DNA from: Enterococcus sp. ZJ1622
Lineage (GTDB): Bacteria > Bacillota > Bacilli > Lactobacillales > Enterococcaceae
Direction of reading: 5' to 3'
Assembly: GCF_011038845.1 (NCBI RefSeq)
Contig: NZ_JAAKDW010000004.1
Coordinates: 1 to 64,000 of the forward strand
DNA: 64,000 nucleotides
Under the pieces are notes generated by a model that saw only the letters and a list, made by a program, of their open reading frames with translations, was not told the DNA's origin and did not search any database. Position numbers and translations under genes: made by a program. Position 1 is the stretch's first letter, and every line of letters begins with the position of its first letter. Shown piece by piece: positions 22,958 through 30,569 of the stretch.

Positions 22958-23055
22958 TCTTCATTCCTCCGACTGGCTTAATTTAATAAATATCTAAACA
23001 TATTTAAGTCTTTCTTAACGATAACAAAATTGTACCATAGCAGTATGTCAGCGAT
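22958..23055 (-). other. sagA leader region
   Basis: About 95 bases lie between the predicted -10 and the GTG start. They are AT-rich, contain the ribosome site GGAGG, and show no clear riboswitch or terminator. Confidence 0.5.
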
Positions 23056-23084
23056 ATAATAGTTATGTTACAAAAATGTTTCAA
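23056..23084 (-). promoter_or_regulatory. sagA promoter
   Basis: TTGAAA and TATTAT are separated by exactly 17 bases on the minus strand. This is a good sigma-A promoter for the abundantly secreted SagA. Confidence 0.65.
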
Positions 23085-23126
23085 ATCGACCTCTAAAAAT
23101 GACAAATTTGTTCGTTTACAAAAAAG

Positions 23127-23164
23127 AAAAAAAAAAGAAATTATTCATCGCTGAATAATTTCTT
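23127..23164 (-). terminator. Terminator overlapping the end of mreD
   Basis: AAGAAATTATTC pairs with GAATAATTTCTT around a six-base loop, followed by ten T. The mreD stop codon lies inside the second arm, so the first arm is coding sequence. Confidence 0.88.
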
Positions 23165-23650
23165 AAATGGAAAGATAAACAATACGAAAAGAATCATATT
23201 CAATAATAACGTAGGACCTAAGAAGCGAGTAATGAAATACGTACTGTTCACAACAGCTAGTTTGAAAACCAGTTGGACTAGCATCGTAAACAACTCATAC
23301 CCTGTAACGAAGATGATCATACTGAAAAATTCAGTAAAAACGTTGATATGAATGATTTTTTTCATGGAATACATGAGGAGCACGATCACAGGGATCGCTA
23401 CGGCATAGATTCCGATCACCCCAATATAGTAGGCATCGAAAATCGCACCGATAATGATCGTCGTTATCAATAAATAACGTTTCGAAAACTTAAGACTGCA
23501 ACATAGCAAAGCCAGTATCAAAAAATGAGCAGTCGGCATATACACACCATGTGTCCATTCACCTAACATCCTTGTCATATGCCCATCGATCAGCATCAGA
23601 AAAAACAAAATGACCGGCAGATAATATTTCATTGTTTCTTTTTTCAACAT
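23141..23650 (-). CDS. mreD: Rod shape-determining protein MreD
   Basis: Integral membrane partner of MreC in the elongation and peripheral wall synthesis machinery. 169 residues with about five to six hydrophobic segments. It starts three bases after mreC ends, so the two form an operon. No mreB is nearby, as usual for ovoid cocci, which keep MreCD without MreB. Confidence 0.9.
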   Translation of the reverse strand: MLKKETMKYYLPVILFFLMLIDGHMTRMLGEWTHGVYMPTAHFLILALLCCSLKFSKRYLLITTIIIGAIFDAYYIGVIGIYAVAIPVIVLLMYSMKKIIHINVFTEFFSMIIFVTGYELFTMLVQLVFKLAVVNSTYFITRFLGPTLLLNMILFVLFIFPFKKLFSDE

Positions 23651-23653
23651 GGA

Positions 23654-24508
23654 CTATTCCTCCACAAGTCGTTGGACAATCGTCACAACTGACAGATCAT
23701 ACATTTGTGCATAAGGCTTCACATAGATTTCTCTATCCAAGCCATAGCTGTCAGGTTTGGTCTTCATGACTGTGCCAATCGGCAAGCTGGCTGGTGAATT
23801 GCCGCCAAGTCCTGAGGTTTGGACGACATCCCCTTCTTTGATATTCGTCTCTCCAGTCAACTGGGTCACGACTAACGCTTGCAGTTTTTCGTCATAGTTT
23901 TTTAGTAACCCGAATGCCTCACCGCTGTCAGAGGAAACTCGGACTGGAAAATGATTCGAACTTTCATTGGATGAAGTCAGCAGCTCGATTTTTGAAGAAG
24001 CTGTATTGACTTCCACTACTCGTCCAATCAATCCTTCTTGAGACATAACGGCCATGTTAGCTTCGATTCCGTCTTTTGAACCTTTATCGACGATCAACAT
24101 ATCCTGCCAGCTGTCTGGCGAGCGGGTGATCACATTTGCCGTCACTTTCTCATAACTGGTCAATGTCTGATTCAGGTTAAGCTCTTTTTTCAATGCTTCG
24201 ATTTCTTTTTCATAATTTTTATTTTGCTGGGCGACTTCATCATAGCTATCGATTTTTTCTTTCAGACGCTCATTTTCAGAATAAGTGGAAAATAGGTTAT
24301 GGACGGAATTCACCCCATTTTCGACCCATCGTACGGGAGCAGAGATTGTTTTATCAATCATTGCCACACTGTCATTAACGATAGATTGGAAGAAATTAGG
24401 CTTTCCTTCGTTCGCTCGCTGGGCAGCGGTCACACTTAATATCGTCACCACAATGATAACAATAACTAAGGTAATAATAATATTTTTATTAGGATTGAAC
24501 TTCTTCAC
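23654..24508 (-). CDS. mreC: Cell shape-determining protein MreC
   Basis: Bitopic protein that organises penicillin-binding proteins for peripheral peptidoglycan synthesis. 284 residues: one membrane anchor (about 9-27), a coiled coil (about 70-110), then the beta-rich MreC domain with RSPDSWQDMLIVDKGSKDGI. GTG start, five bases after GAGGTG. A plausible promoter (TTTGTT, 16 bases, TAAAAT) lies about 45 bases upstream. The 156-base gap to thiN shows no clear terminator. Confidence 0.93.
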   Translation of the reverse strand: MKKFNPNKNIIITLVIVIIVVTILSVTAAQRANEGKPNFFQSIVNDSVAMIDKTISAPVRWVENGVNSVHNLFSTYSENERLKEKIDSYDEVAQQNKNYEKEIEALKKELNLNQTLTSYEKVTANVITRSPDSWQDMLIVDKGSKDGIEANMAVMSQEGLIGRVVEVNTASSKIELLTSSNESSNHFPVRVSSDSGEAFGLLKNYDEKLQALVVTQLTGETNIKEGDVVQTSGLGGNSPASLPIGTVMKTKPDSYGLDREIYVKPYAQMYDLSVVTIVQRLVEE

Positions 24509-24664
24509 AAAGACACCTCGAATTAATTAGACTCTTAAGTTCAATTTTATCACTAAATACAGCGAAACAAAAGGCAAGTCGCTTCTCTTAAGCTTTTTTT
24601 TAGCAAATAATTGATGTTGTCATTTTTTCTTCATAAAAACTGTTTTGACTATGGAGAAAACCAC

Positions 24665-25303
24665 TCAGTCTTTGCTTTGAATAACTGCAATCATACCTGA
24701 TGAAAAAGAGAATGAAGCAGTCTCTGAAATAAATTCATTGCTAGCATAAGAAGTCGGCTGCAATACTTGGGCGTCATCCAGCGTATATTTGCTATTCTTC
24801 AAGGTCAAATGAGCGACCGGCGTCATGCAACAGTACGCGAGGTATTTCATATCAGTTATTCTTTGGATCTCGTATTTTCCCGGCGGATAAAAGGTTAGAT
24901 GGTTTTTCTTGTCCTTCAGAGTGATTTGACGGACATATGGGTAGAATCTAGGTTCTAGAGCCAGCCACAGATTTGCCAGCAGATGATCCAGTCTTCCTCC
25001 TGTGGCACCGATCAGTGTGACCGAAGCTCTAGGAAAGCGTTCAAACGTTCTTACTAACCCTAATTGTGTATCTGTATCGTCTTTTTCTGCAGGAGCTCGA
25101 TTCACTTCCCTAGCTTTGCCAAAAACCAGCTTTCTCTCCTCTTCTTCAAGCGAGTCGAAATCACCGATTGCCAGATCTAGCGGAAATCCGTTTTCCAGAA
25201 GATAAAAGGCACCGCGATCGATGCCTACATAATAATCAAACTGTTTCTCAAGCGGATCGGGCCAATTCTCCGGCTGCCCGCCTGCGACTAGTAAAATTTC
25301 CAT
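24665..25303 (-). CDS. thiN: Thiamine diphosphokinase
   Basis: Transfers pyrophosphate from ATP to thiamine to make TPP. 212 residues with the family motifs GIDRGA, IGDFDSL and the KDDTDTQLG segment. It begins immediately after the rpe stop codon. Together with the riboswitch-controlled thiT at 49180 it gives an uptake and activation route for thiamine, suggesting that the strain relies on external thiamine. Confidence 0.93.
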   Translation of the reverse strand: MEILLVAGGQPENWPDPLEKQFDYYVGIDRGAFYLLENGFPLDLAIGDFDSLEEEERKLVFGKAREVNRAPAEKDDTDTQLGLVRTFERFPRASVTLIGATGGRLDHLLANLWLALEPRFYPYVRQITLKDKKNHLTFYPPGKYEIQRITDMKYLAYCCMTPVAHLTLKNSKYTLDDAQVLQPTSYASNEFISETASFSFSSGMIAVIQSKD

Positions 25304-25954
25304 TTATGCCAGCGCCTCTTTTAATTTGCTGATCTGTCCAACTGGATCTTCTGCTCCGTAAATGTAAGATCCTGCTACAAAAATATCCGCCCCTGCATCT
25401 CGGCAAATCTTCGCTGTTTCGGGAACGATACCGCCATCTACTTCAATCGTATACTGCCAGCCGTTTTCTTCGCGCAATCGGGCTAATTCTGCGATTTTCG
25501 CTACAGTTTCTTCGATAAAACTTTGCCCGCCGAAACCGGGATTGACGGTCATCACCAGGACTTGGTCTGTCAATGAAAGAACATGTTCAATCATCGATAT
25601 CGGTGTTCCAGGGTTGATGACGACTCCTGCTTTCACGCCTAAATTCCGAGTCATTTGGACCGCACGATGGATATGCGGTGTCGATTCGACATGCACAGTG
25701 ATGATATCTGCGCCTGCTTTCGCGAAATCAGAGATATAGTTTTCAGGATTCACGATCATCAAATGGACATCCAATGGCAGTTTTGTCACTGGTCGTATCG
25801 CCTGGACAACATTTGGTCCAAAAGTGATGTTCGGAACGAACTGGCCGTCCATCACATCGACATGGATATAATCTGCGCCGCCTTTTTCCACTAATTCGAT
25901 CTCACTTTGCAGGTTTGCGAAATCTGCGCTTAAAATAGATGGTGCTATCTTCAT
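25304..25954 (-). CDS. rpe: Ribulose-phosphate 3-epimerase
   Basis: Interconverts ribulose 5-phosphate and xylulose 5-phosphate. TIM barrel of 216 residues with PSILSADF at the start, HVDVMDGQFVPN, and MTVNPGFGGQ. The ATG at 25954 is favoured by AGGAGG eight bases upstream; a TTG just before it also fits the frame. It lies between rsgA and thiN, as in many Firmicutes. Confidence 0.95.
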   Translation of the reverse strand: MKIAPSILSADFANLQSEIELVEKGGADYIHVDVMDGQFVPNITFGPNVVQAIRPVTKLPLDVHLMIVNPENYISDFAKAGADIITVHVESTPHIHRAVQMTRNLGVKAGVVINPGTPISMIEHVLSLTDQVLVMTVNPGFGGQSFIEETVAKIAELARLREENGWQYTIEVDGGIVPETAKICRDAGADIFVAGSYIYGAEDPVGQISKLKEALA

Positions 25955-25966
25955 CAAAAATTCCTC

Positions 25967-26866
25967 CTACTTTCGTTTACCTTCTTTTTTTGTATAGACA
26001 GGACGTCTTTTTTCAACCTCTTGCAGAAACTGCAGATAATTGTCATATCGAGATTGTGCGATCTCGCCGTTCTCGACTCTTCGTTTCACTTCACATCCAG
26101 GCTCTTTGGCATGCATGCACTCTCTGAAGCGGCAATGGACAGATGCTTCTACGAATTCTGGAAATTGTTTTGGGAGTTCCGAAGCTTCGATGGTCAAAAA
26201 ATCGATCGAGCTGAAACCAGGCGTGTCTGCGACAAGTCCGTCGTACAAGGGTAATAATTCTACATGGCGAGTCGTATGGCGCCCGCGGCCAAGCGAAGTC
26301 GATATTTCACCTGTTTCCAAATTCAGATCAGGAGAAATCTGATTCAGCAAAGTCGATTTTCCCGCCCCAGATTGTCCCATAAACACAGATAATCTTTCCG
26401 GAAAATAACGAATAAGTTCTGAGGTATCTCCAGGATGTCTAGGGATGATCACAGAATAGCCGATCGTTTCATATATTTGTCTGATTTCCTTGATTTTGGG
26501 ACTATCCGGTGCTAAATCCGTCTTCGTCAAGTAAATGATCGGTTCGATCGATTCATATTCTAGCATCACTAAAAAACGGTCCAGAAGATTATAAGAAAAA
26601 TCCGGTTCGACCAAGCTTGTGACAACGATCCCTAGATCAACATTCGTGATTGGCGGACGTACAAGTTCATTTTTCCGCGGCAGGATCTCCATTAAATAAC
26701 CATCTGTCTTGTTCTCACTCTCAAAAATCACTTGGTCTCCTACCAGTGGTGTGATCTTTCGATTACGAAAATTCCCTCGTCCTCTTGTCTGATAGGTTTC
26801 GCCGTCTGCGTACACATAGTAGAAACCGCTGATTGCTTTTCTGATTTGTCCTTTGATGTGTGCCAC
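25967..26866 (-). CDS. rsgA: Ribosome small-subunit biogenesis GTPase RsgA
   Basis: Circularly permuted GTPase that checks late 30S maturation. An OB domain (about 1-70) is followed by G4 (TKTD), G1 (GQSGAGKSTLLN), G3 (DTPGFS) and a zinc finger with conserved Cys/His near the C-terminus. The start is unclear. The GTG at 26866 overlaps the GGAGG itself and so lacks spacing. The ATC at 26857 has ideal spacing (eight bases) and gives IKGQIRKAISGFYYV, close to the usual family N-terminus. See findings. It opens rsgA-rpe-thiN. Confidence 0.93.
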   Translation of the reverse strand: MAHIKGQIRKAISGFYYVYADGETYQTRGRGNFRNRKITPLVGDQVIFESENKTDGYLMEILPRKNELVRPPITNVDLGIVVTSLVEPDFSYNLLDRFLVMLEYESIEPIIYLTKTDLAPDSPKIKEIRQIYETIGYSVIIPRHPGDTSELIRYFPERLSVFMGQSGAGKSTLLNQISPDLNLETGEISTSLGRGRHTTRHVELLPLYDGLVADTPGFSSIDFLTIEASELPKQFPEFVEASVHCRFRECMHAKEPGCEVKRRVENGEIAQSRYDNYLQFLQEVEKRRPVYTKKEGKRK

Positions 26867-27037
26867 CTCCGTTTTTTTATTTATTTTAACACAGGAAGGA
26901 GAAAGTAGGTGTTTTCATGACAAACTTCTTAAAAAGTATACAGCACTTAAAAAGACAAAAAGCATCGAAGCGACAAGCAAGCCTCGATGCGGATGGTTCA
27001 GCCTATCGCTTCGAATCGATAGCAAAACACAGTTTTT

Positions 27038-28429
27038 TTACAAATAAGGAGCAATGCCTTCCTTGATAATCAGCAGCCCTTTTTCTAAGACATCCAGATG
27101 GTTCGAAGATAAGGAGATGCGGATAAAAGCATCTGGCTGCTTTTGACTCGTAAAGCGATTCGAATGATAAATCCGGATACCTTTTGCGAGAAAATCCGTT
27201 TCAATTTCCGTTTGCGAAAAACGCGGATCAATCGGGATATTCCTGTAATAGGGATAAGGATTTGAAGGTCTGGGCAACTCAAAAAAATCATCAAATAATT
27301 GATTCGCCTTTTGTGTATATCCTGCTTTTATTTCTAATATTCTTCTTGCAGTTGGCGAACGAAGCACTTGTGTCACGATCTCAGTATCGAGTCCTGATGT
27401 CTTCACATTGATATTGAAGATGGCCCGTTCAATTTTCTTTTTCACTGTTTCCGGAAAGACGAGGTAAGCCACTCGTAATCCGGAACAGATATATTTTGTC
27501 AATCCAGCCAAGTAGATCGTTTGTTCAGGAAGCAGTTTTTGAAAAGGCGGAATGACTTTGTCTTGACAGTAAATCGTCAAAAAAGAATGGATATCGTCTT
27601 CAATCACCCAAAGATTTTCTTTTTTGATCACTTGCATCAAGTCATTACGTCTCTCAAACGTCATCTGGAACCCCATGGGATTGCTGCAAGAAGGCATGAG
27701 GAAAATACCATGAATTTTTTTCTTGCGGCATTCTTGCTTTAATAATTCCGGACGCATTCCTTGATCATCAAAATCCACCGGAACGACTTCCAGATGATAA
27801 AGATGGGCCAATTCAATAAAATTTGAATACGTATAACGATCGACTGCAATCCTGTCTCCAGGAGAAAAAAGAGCGGCCAGCGTGACTGCCAATCCATTTT
27901 GTACGCCCGAAACCACAGCAATGTTCTCTGGCTCTGCGGTGACCCCTTGCGTTTGAAGCCAATTCGATGCGGTCATCAACTGGAAATTCGTCCCTCTAGG
28001 TTCTTGATAATTCAACAATCCTGAAATATTAGGATTCTGGCTGACTGATTGAATGAACGGCAGAATAAGATCATTACATTGTTCAAAAGAGCTAACTAAC
28101 CCGAAGTCAATGATATGCTCTGCTACTTCATGATTCGAGATCGTGATCGAATCAAAAGCATGAGGCGAGACGAACGTGCCGCTTCCAGTGTTCGTATACA
28201 AAAGCTCTTTTCTTATCGCATACTTATAGGCTTGACCTATCGTGGTGAAGTTCAGATCTAAATAATCTGCCAATTCACGCTGGGAAGGTAATTGCGTATT
28301 CGGTTGCAATTTGTTCGACAAAATATCATCTTCCAATTGCTTTACGAGCGACTTATAGATGGGCCTGCTCAATTTCTTTTTATCCGGCCGCCAAGTCAAT
28401 AGGTAATTTTCATAAGAGTTGATAGGCAT
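27038..28429 (-). CDS. MocR-type (GntR/aminotransferase) transcriptional regulator
   Basis: 463 residues. An N-terminal GntR winged helix (about 20-90, QLPSQRELADYLDLNFTT) is joined to a fold-type I aminotransferase domain with the expected PLP lysine in GLTKYICSGLR near residue 305. Such regulators (PdxR, GabR, DdlR and others) sense PLP and an amine or amino acid and often control divergent metabolic genes. Here the divergent pair is ocd-like/phzF-like. A conserved operator-like block lies in the 297-base gap between them. GAGGAGG precedes the ATG. The ligand cannot be read from sequence. Confidence 0.9.
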   Translation of the reverse strand: MPINSYENYLLTWRPDKKKLSRPIYKSLVKQLEDDILSNKLQPNTQLPSQRELADYLDLNFTTIGQAYKYAIRKELLYTNTGSGTFVSPHAFDSITISNHEVAEHIIDFGLVSSFEQCNDLILPFIQSVSQNPNISGLLNYQEPRGTNFQLMTASNWLQTQGVTAEPENIAVVSGVQNGLAVTLAALFSPGDRIAVDRYTYSNFIELAHLYHLEVVPVDFDDQGMRPELLKQECRKKKIHGIFLMPSCSNPMGFQMTFERRNDLMQVIKKENLWVIEDDIHSFLTIYCQDKVIPPFQKLLPEQTIYLAGLTKYICSGLRVAYLVFPETVKKKIERAIFNINVKTSGLDTEIVTQVLRSPTARRILEIKAGYTQKANQLFDDFFELPRPSNPYPYYRNIPIDPRFSQTEIETDFLAKGIRIYHSNRFTSQKQPDAFIRISLSSNHLDVLEKGLLIIKEGIAPYL

Positions 28430-28647
28430 GAGATTTCCTCCTCAAAATATATTCCATACCATCCTTTTACTCATCAGATAATGAATAAATATAAAAGTCT
28501 GGTTAGGAGGTTCACTGTGTCAAAAAAAACAGAAAAATTTCGTCTATTCGTACAAAAATCAGCGTATTGATTCTATCGATAATTTATCATAACAAATAAA
28601 ACACAAAGTCAAAAGAATAAAAATCCAGCGCAAACAAATTGCTTATT

Positions 28648-28686
28648 TAAAATTGTATCCCATACAATTTTAGCGTTGATTGTATA
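28648..28686 (+). promoter_or_regulatory. Candidate MocR operator upstream of ocd-phzF
   Basis: A perfect inverted repeat with arms TAAAATTGTAT and ATACAATTTTA around CCC is followed, after three bases, by TTGATTGTATA, a third half-site. It lies 40-80 bases before the ocd start. The same block, with the same spacing and orientation, precedes the LPXTG gene (32590-32628). The rest of the 297-base gap is AT-rich without other clear signals. Confidence 0.7.
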
Positions 28687-28726
28687 GTTACGAAGAAGTA
28701 AGATTTTTCGTGAAAGGAGAATGACA

Positions 28727-29695
28727 ATGAAAATAATCCGTTCTAATGACGTAACCCAGCTTTTGAGTTTCCAAGAAGCCATCCAACTAATGAAACAATG
28801 CTTTATCGATTATGAAAACAAAAAGATTTCTCAAAATATCCGTACCGTAGCTACTTTACCTGATGGAGAAGGAAAAAATATATTTGCTGTAATGCCCGCA
28901 TACTTAGGAAAAGACCGCTATTTCGGGGCCAAAGTGATTACAGCTTTTCCCGGGAATCGTTCTCTTGGCATCCCCTCTCATCTGGGAGAAGTTTTGCTTT
29001 TCGATTCTAAAAATGGCAGTCCAGTCGCTTTGATCGATGCAAATGCAATCACGTGGATCCGCACGGCAGCTGTATCAGCACTTGCGACAGATTACCTGGC
29101 AAAAAAAGACGTGCGCAAGCTTACTTTGATCGGTGCCGGCCAGCAAGCAGAATCTCATCTAGCTGCCATCACTTGCATCCGCGATATCTGTGAAGTACTG
29201 GTCTATGACCTTAGCGAGGAAAGACGTCGTCACTTCATCAACAAAGCAAAAAAACAATATCCACAAATCACTTTTATCAGCTGTACCTCTGTTCAAGAAG
29301 CCGTTCATCAAAGTGACATCATCTGCACTTTAACTTCTGCTAAAGAACCGTTTCTAAGAAAAGAATGGATTTCCCCTGATGCACATATCAATGCCATTGG
29401 TACATTCACTCCAGATACACGAGAGCTTACCAGCGAATTAATGGGCGCTGGGCAACTATTCGTCGATGATTATGCCGCTGCTTTTCAGGAAAGTGGTGAT
29501 TTACTGATTCCGATCGCTGAGAAAAAGCTCGATGAAACAGCGGTTGTCGGATCGTTAGGCGAGCTAGCTGCTGGAAAGGTCAAAACAAAAATCGATCGTT
29601 CGAAAATCACGATTTTTGATGCTGTAGGTTTGGCGGTAGAAGACCTTTGTTGTGCAGAATATATTTACCAAAAATCAGAGGAGAATCTAATATGA
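28727..29695 (+). CDS. Ornithine cyclodeaminase / mu-crystallin family NAD(P)-dependent enzyme
   Basis: 322 residues of the Ocd/mu-crystallin fold: RTAAVSALATDYLA in the substrate domain, a Rossmann motif GAGQQAESHLAA, and GTFTPDTREL. Members include ornithine cyclodeaminase, alanine dehydrogenase, pyrroline-2-carboxylate reductase and opine-like synthases such as SbnB; the sequence does not choose among them. The ATG at 28727 has AAAGGAG seven bases upstream. Its stop overlaps the phzF-like start (ATGA), so the two enzymes are translationally coupled and likely act in one pathway. Confidence 0.85.
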   Translation: MKIIRSNDVTQLLSFQEAIQLMKQCFIDYENKKISQNIRTVATLPDGEGKNIFAVMPAYLGKDRYFGAKVITAFPGNRSLGIPSHLGEVLLFDSKNGSPVALIDANAITWIRTAAVSALATDYLAKKDVRKLTLIGAGQQAESHLAAITCIRDICEVLVYDLSEERRRHFINKAKKQYPQITFISCTSVQEAVHQSDIICTLTSAKEPFLRKEWISPDAHINAIGTFTPDTRELTSELMGAGQLFVDDYAAAFQESGDLLIPIAEKKLDETAVVGSLGELAAGKVKTKIDRSKITIFDAVGLAVEDLCCAEYIYQKSEENLI

Positions 29696-30474
29696 ATCTA
29701 GAATATTACGTAGTAGACGCCTTTTCGAATGAAGTATTCAAAGGGAATCCGGCTGCCGTTTATGTATTAGAAGAATGGCTGCCTGATGAGTTGATGCAAA
29801 AAATCGCTATTGAAAATAATCTTTCCGAAACAGCATTTACGGTAAAAAGAGACCATGGATTTGAACTCAGATGGTTCACACCAGATCGTGAGATTGATCT
29901 TTGCGGTCATGCGACCTTAGCGACCGCTTTTGTTTTATTTAATTATTATGGAATATCTGAAAATCCAGTAAAATTCGCCAGTCAAAGCGGCGATTTGTTC
30001 GTTACTAAAAACGGTCATAGTTACTATATGGATTTCCCTAGTATCTTACCGAAGAAGACCCCTATATTACCAGAATATGAACAAGCGATAGGCGCTAAGA
30101 TATCAGAAGCATATCTCGCCCGTGATTTGTTTTTTGTATTAGCAGATGAGACTACTGTAGCGGAATTGACACCTGACTTTACGGCAATCGAGAAATTTGA
30201 GCTTGGCGTAGGGGTCATTGTCACAGCAAAAGGGTCGAAAGAAGATTTTGTTTCCCGAACATTCTTTCCAAAACTAACGATCAATGAAGACCCTGTGTGC
30301 GGTTCCGCGCATTCGAATCTTATTCCTTACTGGGCTGGAAAATTGGACAAAACAAAATTAAGTGCACATCAGATTTCTCCAAGAGGCGGATATCTGGCAT
30401 GTGAATTAAAAAATGACCGTGTAGTAATCGGTGGAACAGCCACTCTTTTTGCCAAAGGGACCGCGTTCTTGTAA
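29692..30474 (+). CDS. PhzF-family isomerase/epimerase-like protein
   Basis: 260 residues with the two-lobed PhzF/DapF fold: NLSETAF with the likely catalytic Glu, DLCGHATLAT, and EDPVCGSAHSNLIPYW near the C-terminus. PhzF itself isomerises a phenazine precursor, but most homologues have no known substrate; no other phenazine genes are here. It overlaps ocd by four bases (ATGA). A joint role in converting an amino-acid-derived compound is an inference from the coupling. Confidence 0.85.
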   Translation: MNLEYYVVDAFSNEVFKGNPAAVYVLEEWLPDELMQKIAIENNLSETAFTVKRDHGFELRWFTPDREIDLCGHATLATAFVLFNYYGISENPVKFASQSGDLFVTKNGHSYYMDFPSILPKKTPILPEYEQAIGAKISEAYLARDLFFVLADETTVAELTPDFTAIEKFELGVGVIVTAKGSKEDFVSRTFFPKLTINEDPVCGSAHSNLIPYWAGKLDKTKLSAHQISPRGGYLACELKNDRVVIGGTATLFAKGTAFL

Positions 30475-30492
30475 GAGAGAAAAATATTAAAG

Positions 30493-30535
30493 ATAGAGCA
30501 CAGAATCAGTATTCGCTGATCCTGTGCTCTATTTT
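30493..30535. terminator. Bidirectional terminator between phzF-like and LPXTG genes
   Basis: ATAGAGCACAG and CTGTGCTCTAT form a perfect outer stem, with ATCAG/CTGAT inside. It sits between convergent genes, followed by TTTTCTTTT on the plus strand. Confidence 0.88.
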
Positions 30536-30569
30536 CTTTTCTATAAGGGGTTCATGTCAAAGCAAACGG

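Noticed and set aside
26917-27066. Small plus-strand frame of 49 codons after rsgA's promoter
   Set aside because: The AGGTG lies close to the ATG, but the frame overlaps the end of the MocR gene, runs through an inverted repeat and has no recognisable homologue.
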